Shown in pieces: positions 21,101 through 29,560 of a DNA stretch of 64,000 bases. The translations under genes and the position numbers were made by a program. The notes below the pieces were generated by a model. It was given only the letters and a program-made list of their open reading frames with translations, searched no databases and was not told the DNA's origin. Origin of the DNA: Allosaccharopolyspora coralli (GTDB taxonomy: Bacteria; Actinomycetota; Actinomycetes; Mycobacteriales; Pseudonocardiaceae); contig NZ_CP045929.1 of the NCBI RefSeq assembly GCF_009664835.1, positions 1,922,001-1,986,000 on the forward strand, written 5' to 3'. How positions within the stretch are numbered: the stretch's first letter is position 1; each line of letters starts with the position of its first letter.

Positions 21101-21575
21101 GGCGTTCGGGGTGGATCTGGCCGCCCTGCAGCAGGCCGAGCAGGGTGTGCGTGATGCCGTCGCCGAGATCGGCGAAGAGGGCATGGGCATGAGAAAGCGC
21201 GTGTGGGAAGGCTCGATGTCGGTCGGGCACGACGGCCTGGCCGAGGCGCTGGGGGATTTCGGAGCCCGCTGGGAGTGGGGTGTGCGTTACCTCGTCGACG
21301 ACGGTGTGGACACCGCCGACGCGCTCTCGGACACGCGTGCCTGGTATCAGAAGGTCGACGACGAGGCGATTGGTCTGCTCAAGGACGGGTTGCAGCTCTC
21401 GTTCGGTGACCCGACGGGTGAGATGGGGCAGTGGAGCGAGAAGTCGTGGTCGGAGATTCGCGACGCAACCACTCCGGACTACAGCGTGGAATCGTTCGTG
21501 GAGATGACCGAGCAGTCGGGTCAGCGCGTGGAACAGGTCACCGGTTGGGACGTGCCCTCGGTCGGTGATCGTTGA
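21090..21575 (+). CDS. WXG100-like helical protein, T7SS-associated
   Basis: 161 residues, largely helical. The first 100 residues (alternating hydrophobic helix, then RKRVWEGSMSVGHDGLAEALGDFG) resemble the helical-hairpin proteins that accompany LXG/WXG toxins. No classical W-x-G turn is seen; WEGS near residue 40 could serve. GTG 21090 is within the end of the previous gene. Its stop overlaps the ATG of the toxin gene (TGATG), so the two are coupled, which suggests it is a chaperone or heterodimer partner for the toxin's secretion domain. Confidence 0.6.
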   Translation: MGHEAFGVDLAALQQAEQGVRDAVAEIGEEGMGMRKRVWEGSMSVGHDGLAEALGDFGARWEWGVRYLVDDGVDTADALSDTRAWYQKVDDEAIGLLKDGLQLSFGDPTGEMGQWSEKSWSEIRDATTPDYSVESFVEMTEQSGQRVEQVTGWDVPSVGDR

Positions 21576-23659
21576 TGGTCACCAACGATTCCTCGCTCGG
21601 CGAGGACTGGAACAACCTCGTCGAGTGGGGTCAGGACACACTCACCGATGCCGGCCAAGCCGTGGGCCTGATCGACGAGGACCTGGTGCCGGGTGATCCG
21701 GCCGCCACGGGCGAGCTGGCCGAGTTCCTGACCACGCTCGGGTCGGCGTTCGAGCGCGCCGCGCAGGGCTTCAAGAAGGTCGATACGGGTGGCTGGCACG
21801 GTCAGGCCGCCGACGCCGCTCACGACTATCTGAACGTGGCCGTGCCCAAGTGGTTCACCGCGGCCGACGCGTATGCGGATGCGGGCAAGGCCGTGGCCGA
21901 TTACCAGAAGGTGCTGGCCGAGGCGAAGCCAAAGGCCCAGCGCGCCAAGGAGGATCTGGAACGGGCGGAGGCGGCCAGCGAGGCCGCCCGGGAGGCGCAC
22001 GACGCCAAGGTCGAGGGCTATAACACCGCGGTCGCCTCGGCGAATGCCGGCGGACCACCCCCGGGCGCGGCCCCCGGATCGTTCACGGATCCCGCCGCCG
22101 GTGATCGAGCAGCGGCTCAGCAGACGATCGCCGATGCGCAAGCGGCGGCCGAAGATGCGGGTGAGCGGGCGGCGGCGGTCGTGCGCGCGGCCGCCGAACA
22201 GGCCCCACCCGAGCCCGGGCTGTTGACCCGGCTCAAAGAGAACCTCGTCGATGGCACCCAGAACCTCGCTCGGGGGGTGGGCTCGTTCTACGCCGGTGTC
22301 GGCGAATCGGTGCTCGGTATGGGGATGATGCTGCGGCAGAACCCGCTCGATCCCTACTATCTCCTGCACCCGGCGGAGTATGGCGAGGCGCAGACGACGA
22401 TGGCGATGGGCTTGGTCAGCGCGGTTCAGGATCCTTACGCGGCGGCCAAGACCGTGGTCAACGTGGACGGGTGGCGCAACGACCCGGCGCGGGCAGCCGG
22501 GGCCATGGTGCCGGACGCGCTGCTGTCGCTGGCCGGTGGCGCCGGTGCGGCCTCCCGCCTCGGGCGGGGGGCGCACCAGCTCGCTGATGCGGCCAGTGAT
22601 CTCGGCACCGCGGGTCGCCGTATGGACGATCTCCCGCCCCCATCCCGCACCGGCCCCGACGCACACACCCCGGCCCAGCAGCCGCAGCCGCCGTCGCCGT
22701 CGAATCCGCCTCCGGCACCGTGGGAAACCGGCGGGACCAAGCACTGGCAACCGACACCCCTGCACCACACACCCGACAACGGCATGGGCGCCGACCGCGG
22801 CCTCCCGGACGCCGGTGCGAACTCAGACCGCCTCGCACCCCCGGTCGAGCGCACCCCGGACCCGGGCCCGAGCCCCGATCACGGCGCAAACTCGGACCGG
22901 ATCGCCCCGCAATCCGAACCACCGTCGTCGCCGAATGCGGGGGAGTCGAAGTATCCGGAGCACTCGCCCACGACCGCGCTCGACGAGCCCGCACAGCAGG
23001 GACTGGGTGACCGTGGCCCGGACGGTAACCCGGCTGCGGGCGAGCGTTCCGAGGTCTCGGCGGAGGATCGGCAGAGTTTCCGGGACCGGGTGGAGAACCG
23101 GATGCAAACACCGTGGGAAGAAAACGTGGCACGGGTGCGTGAGGAACATCCGGAGCTGGCGCACCTGGACGATGAGAAGGCCGTCTCGCTGCGCCGCTAC
23201 GTCGGCGTGGACGCCAACACGCTGAACCACACGCTGCGCGAGGGGGACGCGTTCGACCAGAACTACATGAACCCCGAGGTCAACCTGCTGCGCGGCGCCC
23301 TCGACGACATGCCCCGCGTCAACACCGCCGACACCCCGGAAGCGTATCGGGACATGGCCGTCAGCGACGACGCTCTCGGACAGATATTGGAGCGCTACCG
23401 CCCCGGCGAGACCATCGAGGAACCCGGTTTCACCAGCGCCAGCAAGGAGCCGCCACCGGACTACTTCACCGAGCACGGCGCGGACAAACCCAACAAGGTC
23501 CGATTCACCATCGAAGACCCGCAGCACGCTCGAGACCTCGAATCACTGAACCCCACCGAACGTGAAGTGCTCTTCCAGAACGGCAACCGCTTCCAGGTCG
23601 AACAACTCAAGCAAGTCGGCGACGAGATCCACATCCACATGCGAGACAAAGGACAGTGA
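21575..23659 (+). CDS. T7SS-type polymorphic toxin with C-terminal ADP-ribosyltransferase domain
   Basis: A 694-residue modular toxin. Residues about 1-150 form a T7SS secretion-signal domain (WXG-like, with GGWHGQAADA) ending in a charged coiled coil. Residues 150-330 are Ala/Gly-rich with a hydrophobic patch. Residues 330-480 are a Pro-rich linker with two ANSDR motifs (415-419 and 438-442). Residues about 500-694 form an ADP-ribosyltransferase fold of the R-S-E class: Arg in LRRYVG (540-541), FTSAS (619-623), and the ExE motif EREVLF (Glu662, Glu664), which in the family marks arginine-specific transfer. No signal peptide. The small downstream gene is the immunity candidate. Target unknown. 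Confidence 0.85.
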   Translation: MVTNDSSLGEDWNNLVEWGQDTLTDAGQAVGLIDEDLVPGDPAATGELAEFLTTLGSAFERAAQGFKKVDTGGWHGQAADAAHDYLNVAVPKWFTAADAYADAGKAVADYQKVLAEAKPKAQRAKEDLERAEAASEAAREAHDAKVEGYNTAVASANAGGPPPGAAPGSFTDPAAGDRAAAQQTIADAQAAAEDAGERAAAVVRAAAEQAPPEPGLLTRLKENLVDGTQNLARGVGSFYAGVGESVLGMGMMLRQNPLDPYYLLHPAEYGEAQTTMAMGLVSAVQDPYAAAKTVVNVDGWRNDPARAAGAMVPDALLSLAGGAGAASRLGRGAHQLADAASDLGTAGRRMDDLPPPSRTGPDAHTPAQQPQPPSPSNPPPAPWETGGTKHWQPTPLHHTPDNGMGADRGLPDAGANSDRLAPPVERTPDPGPSPDHGANSDRIAPQSEPPSSPNAGESKYPEHSPTTALDEPAQQGLGDRGPDGNPAAGERSEVSAEDRQSFRDRVENRMQTPWEENVARVREEHPELAHLDDEKAVSLRRYVGVDANTLNHTLREGDAFDQNYMNPEVNLLRGALDDMPRVNTADTPEAYRDMAVSDDALGQILERYRPGETIEEPGFTSASKEPPPDYFTEHGADKPNKVRFTIEDPQHARDLESLNPTEREVLFQNGNRFQVEQLKQVGDEIHIHMRDKGQ

Positions 23660-23664
23660 CCAGC

Positions 23665-23916
23665 ATGACTCCAGAAGAGCGGCAAGCACTGATCGACCAG
23701 TACATGACCAAGCCGGAAGACGTGAGTCCAGAAGTATGGGCCAGGGGGGAGGAATCGCAGCGTCGTATGAGGGAAAAGCGCGAGCGGGGCGAGGTGCTGA
23801 CCTCGTGGAGCAAGGACAACACGCCGATCGGGCTCAACGACAACTTCGAGCCCTTCCCCCTCACTCGAAAGACACGCGACGACAACCCCCGAGATGCCGG
23901 AGAGCAGGAGCAGTAG
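23665..23916 (+). CDS. Small charged protein, candidate immunity partner of the ART toxin
   Basis: 83 residues from ATG 23665 (a GTG at 23656 overlapping the toxin stop would add three). It is highly charged, begins MTPEERQALIDQYMTKPEDV and has no membrane segment or known domain. Its place directly after an ADP-ribosyltransferase toxin gene, followed by a terminator-like hairpin, is where an immunity gene is expected. This rests on position only; it may instead be a toxin remnant. Confidence 0.5.
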   Translation: MTPEERQALIDQYMTKPEDVSPEVWARGEESQRRMREKRERGEVLTSWSKDNTPIGLNDNFEPFPLTRKTRDDNPRDAGEQEQ

Positions 23917-23927
23917 AACGCCGTCCG

Positions 23928-23966
23928 CCGAAGGTCCGCTTGGCAGCACCCGCAGGGGACCTTCGG
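23928..23966. terminator. Terminator-like hairpin after the toxin locus
   Basis: CCGAAGGTCC and GGACCTTCGG form a perfect 10-bp stem with a 19-nt loop, 12 bp after the last toxin-locus stop. There is no U-tract. Confidence 0.6.
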
Positions 23967-24518
23967 CCCGATCGTGAGCACGGTCTGTGTGCCGAATCGC
24001 CTGAAGATCGACAGGGTGGCGCATCCGCGCGCACTTCAAGCAGTTGCGTGACGAGGGACGACACATGACGAGGTGGGGAGCGGTGCGTCGTCTCCCACCA
24101 CCGGGATGGCTCGCAACGACCAGGCGGCCCGAATCGGGCGCAATCCTCTGAATAGGACGAGCCGGTGGTCGGCGCGACCCGGAGTCCCTCGAGCGGTCTG
24201 CCCCGACGAGGTCACAAGCGTTCGTTGCGCTGAAATCGCAGTTCAGGGCTGGTGAGGGCGCTCTCGCTTGCCGCTCAGCGGTGGGAACTTCGGTCAGGAT
24301 CTCGTTGCGCGGTAGGGGGACCGATGTGCGTTGGCGCGCGTCGTAGGGATACCGGTAGCCAGTCGGCGATGCGGTGTGGTGCAACTTACAGCGTGCCTGG
24401 CGGGTGGAAATTTGCGTGAACGTGCCCTGGGCCGGGTGGGGTGTGCGGTACGGTATCGCGCGGTTGATCGACTGAGCGTGCGCGCCAGGCGCGAAGGGAC
24501 GAGCGAGGGGAGCCGTTG
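23967..24518. other. 552-bp gap between the toxin locus and PE/PPE genes
   Basis: No convincing gene on either strand; short frames here lack recognisable sequence and good starts. The right end (about 24440-24518) probably holds the promoter of the PE-like gene, with a possible -10 TACGGT near 24451. Base composition is less GC-rich than the flanking operons. Confidence 0.4.
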
Positions 24519-25055
24519 GTGGCTGAGCAGGGGGATCAGGAGCAGTCCTACGAGGTGGACTACTCCTCTGAGATGGCGGCGATGCAGGACGCTCAGCAGC
24601 AGTTGGCTTCCGGCCAGGCGATGAGCGCTACACCGCTGGCGAGTGTGGCGGCGCCCCTCGTGCAGTCCTCGGCAATGCAGAGCATGGCCGACGCCAAGGG
24701 CCGCATGGAGGCGAAGGCGCAGCTGGCTGAGGCAGTTGGTGCCGGAAACACGATGATGGTCGACCCGGATCAGGTCGACAAACTGGCAGGGTTCTTTGAC
24801 AGCAAGGCACAGGAACTTCGTGATCGTCGGATGCAGGTCCGACTACTTGCCGATGTTCAGCCGCCTGGAACCGACCCGGTCAGCAGCGGCGCGGCTCGCG
24901 TTTATAGCAAGGTCGGCGAAGGTGACGAGCAAGCGTATTTGGATAACTACAGCAAGCTGATTCAGGTTTTTGAGGATGCTTCTGAAAACCTGAAATCGAC
25001 CGCGCAACAGACGCGTTCCGATGAACAAGGAGCGAAGGACAGGTTCCGTGCGTAA
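24519..25055 (+). CDS. PE-like (ESX substrate) protein
   Basis: A 178-residue helical protein without signal peptide. Residues about 85-178 (VDPDQVDKLAGFFDSKAQEL then a long helix ending in Gln/Asp-rich sequence) look like a PE-type helical hairpin, as found in Pseudonocardiales beside PPE-like genes. GTG 24519 has GAGGGGAG upstream. It is followed by an overlapping lipoprotein gene, a PPE-like gene and espG. In M. tuberculosis PE15/PPE20 sit at this same pyrF-mihF site, which supports the call. No classical YxxxD/E secretion tail is obvious. Confidence 0.65.
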   Translation: MAEQGDQEQSYEVDYSSEMAAMQDAQQQLASGQAMSATPLASVAAPLVQSSAMQSMADAKGRMEAKAQLAEAVGAGNTMMVDPDQVDKLAGFFDSKAQELRDRRMQVRLLADVQPPGTDPVSSGAARVYSKVGEGDEQAYLDNYSKLIQVFEDASENLKSTAQQTRSDEQGAKDRFRA

Positions 25056-25593
25056 AGCAATCGTTGCAGCTTCTCTCCTGCTGGTGGCAGGATGCTCCGG
25101 CGGCGCGACCACTGAGCCGCCCCCGTCGCCGCCACCCACCACGAATGAAGCTCCCGTCCGGTCCGCGCCTGCGAAATCGATCGAGGTGCCAGATCGGTGC
25201 TCAGTGGTGACGGAACCACAGTGGCGCCAATTGGGCGCGACGGACTCGCCGCGTGAACGGGAAGTCGGTGAGGGTGAGGGAATCGTAGGATGCGATTACA
25301 GTCGTCTCAACGAGACGGACGATTGGCAGGTTTTCGTGTCGGCAGTGCCCAAGCCATTGCCTGAGTTAGCTGAGCGAACCAGCTTGAGGGAGCCGCTCGA
25401 CTTTTCGGGGTACCCGGCGATGAAGCGCAGTAGCGGCGACGTTGATTGCATTATCGCGTTCGACGTCGCCGATGGCGGCACGCTGTTGGTGCAGTCGCAG
25501 GTGTTGGAAGGGTCTGCGGATCCATGTCAGCTGACCTCGGGATTCGCCGAGGCGGCGTTGAGTAATCTTCCCGACGCTCCTGGGGGGCAGTGA
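25048..25593 (+). CDS. DUF3558-family lipoprotein
   Basis: A 181-residue lipoprotein: basic MRKAIV start, hydrophobic stretch and lipobox LLVAGC with Cys near residue 17, then a Ser/Thr/Pro linker. The outer domain fits DUF3558 (CSVVTEPQWRQLG at the start, GCDYSR in the middle, and paired cysteines). GTG 25048 is chosen over ATG 25021 because it gives a normal signal peptide. It overlaps the PE-like gene by 8 bp, and its stop overlaps the PPE-like ATG. DUF3558 lipoproteins often accompany ESX substrate genes in this order; their function is unknown. Confidence 0.8.
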   Translation: MRKAIVAASLLLVAGCSGGATTEPPPSPPPTTNEAPVRSAPAKSIEVPDRCSVVTEPQWRQLGATDSPREREVGEGEGIVGCDYSRLNETDDWQVFVSAVPKPLPELAERTSLREPLDFSGYPAMKRSSGDVDCIIAFDVADGGTLLVQSQVLEGSADPCQLTSGFAEAALSNLPDAPGGQ

Positions 25594-26987
25594 TGGGCAA
25601 CGGTAGGTCGTTGGAGCCGAGCAACTTCGAGGGTGCGTCGCTCGAGCAGATGCGCGGCTGGGTTCAGTCCGGCGCTGGCGCCGAGAGTATGAACACTGCC
25701 TCCGAAGACTGGGCGAAAGAACACAAGTTCCTGATGGATCTCGCCCAGGAAGTGAAGGCCGAACTCGACGGGGCGAAGGTGTCGTTCCAGTCGCAGTCGG
25801 GTGAGGCGATGCAGAACGCGATGTCGCCGGTGGTGCTCTGGACGGAGGTTGCCGCCGAGAGCGCCAACGTGCAGTCGACGCAGATGAACGCGCAGGGCGA
25901 AGCGTTCAAGACCGTGGAAAGCTCTATCCCCGCCAAGTCGGAGGAGCAGGAGGTCCCGGACGACAACTTCTTCGAAGAAGGCTTCGACAGCATGTTCAAC
26001 GGGGGGACTGACGCGGAGAAGGCCAACGCTGCGAACGAGAAGCTCCGGCAGGAGGGCGTCCGCGCCTTCGACGCGTACGGGTCCGCGTCCAGCGGCAATG
26101 TCGAGGGAAGCGCGACCTTCACCCCGCCGCCGGAGCAGGGGATGAACACCGCGATTAACCAGGGGTCGCACACCTCGGTCGGGCAGATGCAGACCGCGTC
26201 CGCCATGGGGGCTTCGGCGCCGGCTGCGTCGGGCAGTTCTTGGGCCGCTGGTGGCTCGTCCGGCGGCGGTTCGGTCGCTCCGATGGGCGGCGGTGCTGGC
26301 GGCGTCGGTGGTTCCGCCGGTGCTGGCGGAACCGGCGGTGTGACGCCCGGGCAGACGAACCCGAACTACGTGGGTACGGCACCGGGCGGCGGAGGACAGA
26401 GCGGTCCCGGCGCCAACGGTCCTGGGGGCTCCGGCTCGGGCCCTGGTCGCGGCGGTGGCGCCGGCGTTCTTCCCGGCGCTCCCGGCACCGGCGGTGGCAG
26501 CGGAGGCCGTGGCGGTAGCGGCGCCGGTGGTCGCGGCGGCGTCGGATCCGGGGGCCGGAGCGGTTCCGGCACCGGTGCGGGCCCTCGCGGCGGTGCCGGC
26601 TCTGGGAGCGGCACCGGAACCGGCGCTGGACGCGGCGGCTCGGGTGCCCTTGGCTCCGGCGGTCGCGGCGGCGTCGGCGGTTTCGGCTCCGGTGGCGGTA
26701 CCGGCTCCGGTGGCGGACTCGGTGCGGGCGGTCAGTCCGGCGTCGGGCGCGGTGGCATGTCCGGCGTCGGAGGTAGCTCCGGCGTGGCCGGGCAGGGCGG
26801 TGCGACCGCTGCCGGTGGGCGTGGCGGTACGGTGGGTGCCATGGGCGGCGCCGGTGCGCGCGGTGCCCAGGGCGAGGAAGACGACGAGCACTACACGCCC
26901 GAGTTCCTCAAGGGCGACTACGGTTTCTTCGACGAAGACCTGCCGAAGGTCGCCCCGCCCGTGTTCGGCGATTGGGAGAACAAGTAA
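25593..26987 (+). CDS. PPE-like ESX substrate with long Gly-rich region
   Basis: A 464-residue protein. Residues about 1-185 are helical and PPE-like (LEQMRGWVQSGAG..DWAKEH...LMDLAQEVKAELDGAK..FQSQSGEAMQNAM), pairing with a PE-type partner. Residues about 200-430 are an extreme Gly/Ala/Ser/Arg repeat tract. The acidic C-terminus ends DEHYTPEFLKGDYGFFDEDL then VAPPVFGDW, a tail typical of actinomycete PPE-like proteins. ATG 25593 overlaps the lipoprotein stop (TGATG). It is followed by espG, whose product would chaperone it. The Gly-rich tract makes the exact length sensitive to sequencing. Confidence 0.78.
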   Translation: MGNGRSLEPSNFEGASLEQMRGWVQSGAGAESMNTASEDWAKEHKFLMDLAQEVKAELDGAKVSFQSQSGEAMQNAMSPVVLWTEVAAESANVQSTQMNAQGEAFKTVESSIPAKSEEQEVPDDNFFEEGFDSMFNGGTDAEKANAANEKLRQEGVRAFDAYGSASSGNVEGSATFTPPPEQGMNTAINQGSHTSVGQMQTASAMGASAPAASGSSWAAGGSSGGGSVAPMGGGAGGVGGSAGAGGTGGVTPGQTNPNYVGTAPGGGGQSGPGANGPGGSGSGPGRGGGAGVLPGAPGTGGGSGGRGGSGAGGRGGVGSGGRSGSGTGAGPRGGAGSGSGTGTGAGRGGSGALGSGGRGGVGGFGSGGGTGSGGGLGAGGQSGVGRGGMSGVGGSSGVAGQGGATAAGGRGGTVGAMGGAGARGAQGEEDDEHYTPEFLKGDYGFFDEDLPKVAPPVFGDWENK

Positions 26988-27061
26988 GGGACAGGCTCGA
27001 CGTCGACGGCACCGGGAGAACCCCGGTGCCGCCCGACGTGCCGACAGGGGAAGGCCCACCT

Positions 27062-27832
27062 GTGAACATCGAACTGTCCGGCCAGGCGTTCCACGAGCTG
27101 TGGGAACACCTCGGGCTGGGCGTCAAACCGCTCGCGCTCAACGTGCTGCCCGACGGCATCCTCGAATCCGAGCGTCGCGAAGCCGAACACCACGCCGTCG
27201 ACGAACTCCGCCGGTACGGCTACGGCGACCGGGACGGTGAAGACGACCTGCTCGGCGCGCTCCAACCGCTGCGGCGCTACGAACGGTCCTACGACATCGT
27301 CTACCGGTTCCGGGACGGCGACGAGCTACCCCGGCATACCGGAATCGTTGCCAACCAGGGAAATCAGGCAACCCTCGCCGTCTACACCGGACAGACTGTG
27401 CGAATCACCACGGTGGCGAACGAGGACATGTCCCGAGCGATCCTCAACGTCGTCCCGGAGATGAAACCGGGGCCCGGCAACGGTGTGTCCGTGCGTAGCG
27501 CGGTCCTCAAGGAAGCAGGAGCCGAAGCCGGATCCTCCCCCCGGGCCCTCGTGGACGCGCTCGCGCGCCGAGGTGTGCGCCGAGAGGAAGCGAACGCTCT
27601 CTCCGAGATGGTCGGCTCCAAGCGACTCCAGTACGCCCAGTTCGGCGCGGCCACCATGGACGGCCTCGGCAAGCGCACCCGCATGCCCATGGTGACCAAC
27701 TGCTACTCCAACGCCGCCGGCTGGTTCCTCATGGAGGAGAACCCGCGCGGCGCCGAACCGTGGACGACGTTCGCGCCCATGGACAAGCAGCGCATGCGTC
27801 TCCGCGTGGAGGACCTGTTCAAGGGGCGCTGA
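27062..27832 (+). CDS. espG: EspG-family ESX secretion chaperone
   Basis: A 256-residue EspG-like cytosolic protein. Known EspGs bind the tip of PPE proteins in PE-PPE dimers and deliver them to the ESX channel. Family-like parts: N-terminal IELSGQAFHELWEHLGLG, a long central beta-rich region, and the AGWFLMEENPRG then WTTFAPMDKQRMRLRVEDL ending. GTG 27062 follows GGGGAAGG. It lies 74 bp after the PPE-like gene and ends the cluster, with a palindrome downstream. No ESX core (EccB-EccE, MycP) is in the window, so the machine is elsewhere. Confidence 0.82.
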   Translation: MNIELSGQAFHELWEHLGLGVKPLALNVLPDGILESERREAEHHAVDELRRYGYGDRDGEDDLLGALQPLRRYERSYDIVYRFRDGDELPRHTGIVANQGNQATLAVYTGQTVRITTVANEDMSRAILNVVPEMKPGPGNGVSVRSAVLKEAGAEAGSSPRALVDALARRGVRREEANALSEMVGSKRLQYAQFGAATMDGLGKRTRMPMVTNCYSNAAGWFLMEENPRGAEPWTTFAPMDKQRMRLRVEDLFKGR

Positions 27833-27863
27833 GCCGCACGCTCCCCGGCACTGCACGCAGCGG

Positions 27864-27907
27864 GCGTGAGCCTTTGTGGTTGCTATAGCCACCAAAAAGG
27901 CTCACGC
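27864..27907. repeat. Family-1 palindrome, copy 2
   Basis: Same 44-bp element as 931-974 and 37015-37057, with one changed arm base. It lies 31 bp after the espG stop, where a terminator would be expected. The rest of the 369-bp gap to mihF shows no gene. Confidence 0.8.
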
Positions 27908-28201
27908 GACGCCGCTGTGAGCGTCCTGACCTGCGGTGACCCCTTCGGCGTCCCTCAACCGCCCGGAAATCGGACAGATCGGAAGAGTTTGTCCCAGGTT
28001 AGTGCACTTCAGCGCCGTTATTGGTAGACCTTGCAGCGGCCCGGTGCGCGTGCACGCCTCGTACGAACACCAACCGGACGGGCCAGTCGGCGCGACCCGG
28101 AACGAGACCGGTTCACAAAAGTCGGACCCGCGTGACAGGCGGTTCGAACGGCTCGGTACCGTCGCCGCACCGATCAAGCGAAACCCCACATCACGGAGGA
28201 C

Positions 28202-28522
28202 ATGGTGGCCCTTCCCCAGCTGACCGAGGAGCAGCGGGCAGCAGCTTTGGAAAAGGCGGCTGCCGCCCGTCGCGCCCGAGCTGAGCTCAAGGAGCGCCTC
28301 AAGCGCGGTGGAACCAGCCTCGCCGAGGTTCTGGACGACGCCGACAAGGACGAGGTCCTGGGCAAGATGAAGGTCTCCGCCCTGCTCGAGGCCCTTCCCG
28401 GCGTTGGCAAGGTGCGCGCTCAGCAGATCATGGAGCGCTTGGAGATCGCCAACAGCCGCAGGCTGCGCGGTCTGGGCGAGCGGCAGCGCAAGGCGCTGCT
28501 CGCCGAGTTCAGCGGCGAGTGA
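28202..28522 (+). CDS. mihF: Integration host factor, actinobacterial type
   Basis: A 106-residue mIHF/sIHF, a nucleoid protein unrelated to E. coli IHF. The basic helical N-terminus (KAAAARRARAELKERLKRG) is followed by the helix-two-turns-helix with LEALPGVGKVRAQQIMERLEI and the end RRLRGLGERQRKALL. ATG 28202 has GGAGGAC upstream. It is followed by gmk with a 4-nt overlap, as in mycobacteria (Rv1388-Rv1389). Confidence 0.95.
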   Translation: MVALPQLTEEQRAAALEKAAAARRARAELKERLKRGGTSLAEVLDDADKDEVLGKMKVSALLEALPGVGKVRAQQIMERLEIANSRRLRGLGERQRKALLAEFSGE

Positions 28523-29121
28523 TCGACGCGCGAACCGGCACCGAGCCGGGGACCGTCCGCGAGGGCGAGCCCCGGCTCACCGTCGTTTCCGGGCCCTCCG
28601 GGGTCGGGAAGTCCAGCGTGATCACCGAACTGCGCAAGCAGGCCCCGGAGATCTACTTCAGCGTGTCGGCCACGACCCGTGCCCCCCGGGCCGGTGAGGT
28701 CGAGGGCGAGCAGTACCACTTCGTCGACGACGCCGAGTTCCGGCGCATGGTCGACGAGGGCGAGATGCTCGAACACGCGCAGTACGCGGGCAACTACTAC
28801 GGCACGCCGCGCGGCCCCGTGCAGCGTGCGCTCGCCGCCGGTCGGCCAGCGGTGCTGGAGATCGAACTCCAGGGTGCGCGGCAGGTGCGCCGCGCGATGC
28901 CGGAAGCGCAGCTGGTGATGTTGCTGCCGCCGAGTTGGGAAATGCTCGTGGACCGGCTCACCGGCCGCGGAACCGAACCCGACGACGTCGTGCAGCGCCG
29001 ACTCGAGGTCGCCCGGAACGAACTCGCTGCCGAACCCGAGTTCGACACGGCCGTTGTCAACTCCGATGTGCAGGTCGCGGCGAGCGAGTTGGTACGCTTG
29101 ATTGCTGGGTGTCGGTCCTGA
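28519..29121 (+). CDS. gmk: Guanylate kinase
   Basis: A 200-residue GMP kinase. The P-loop [10 protein letters not shown] lies near residues 24-33; then the GMP-binding [20 protein letters not shown] and [13 protein letters not shown]. An N-terminal extension of about 18 residues is usual in actinobacteria. GTG 28519 overlaps the mihF stop. It phosphorylates GMP to GDP. Confidence 0.95.
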   Translation: MIDARTGTEPGTVREGEPRLTVVSGPSGVGKSSVITELRKQAPEIYFSVSATTRAPRAGEVEGEQYHFVDDAEFRRMVDEGEMLEHAQYAGNYYGTPRGPVQRALAAGRPAVLEIELQGARQVRRAMPEAQLVMLLPPSWEMLVDRLTGRGTEPDDVVQRRLEVARNELAAEPEFDTAVVNSDVQVAASELVRLIAGCRS

Positions 29122-29269
29122 CGCCGTCCGCATCGATGACCGGTGCCGCACTCCACGCGGTCGACGGACAGGGCCGCCCGAAGACGACCGCCGCGATCGG
29201 CCCCCGAGCCGACCGGCCAGGGGTGAGTCCGGCCCCACCCGACGCACGAGAAGCACAGGAGCCACCCAC

Positions 29270-29560
29270 GTGAGTACTCCCACCGCGCTGGCCGCGCTGA
29301 ACAGCGCCCCCGCGAGCAGCACCGAGGGCATCACCAACCCGCCGATCGACGACCTGCTCGAACAGGTCAGCTCGAAGTACGCGCTGGTGATCTACTCGGC
29401 CAAGCGCGCCCGCCAGATCAACGACTACTACGCCCAGCTCGGCGAGGGCCTGCTGGAGTACGTAGGCCCGCTCGTCGAGCCCGGCCCGCGGGAGAAGCCG
29501 CTGTCGATCGCGCTGCGCGAGATCCACTCCGGCGTGCTCGAGCACACCGAGGGCGAGTGA
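29270..29560 (+). CDS. rpoZ: RNA polymerase omega subunit
   Basis: A 96-residue omega subunit helping assembly of RNA polymerase around beta'. Signatures: [19 protein letters not shown], the [19 protein letters not shown] segment and [16 protein letters not shown] 29270 gives the usual length; the 148-bp gap after gmk may hold its own promoter. It overlaps coaBC by 4 nt. Confidence 0.95.
   Translation: MSTPTALAALNSAPASSTEGITNPPIDDLLEQVSSKYALVIYSAKRARQINDYYAQLGEGLLEYVGPLVEPGPREKPLSIALREIHSGVLEHTEGE

Noticed and set aside
26155..26614. Minus-strand Pro-rich frames opposite the PPE-like Gly tract
   Set aside because: They only mirror the Gly-rich repeat of the plus-strand gene.
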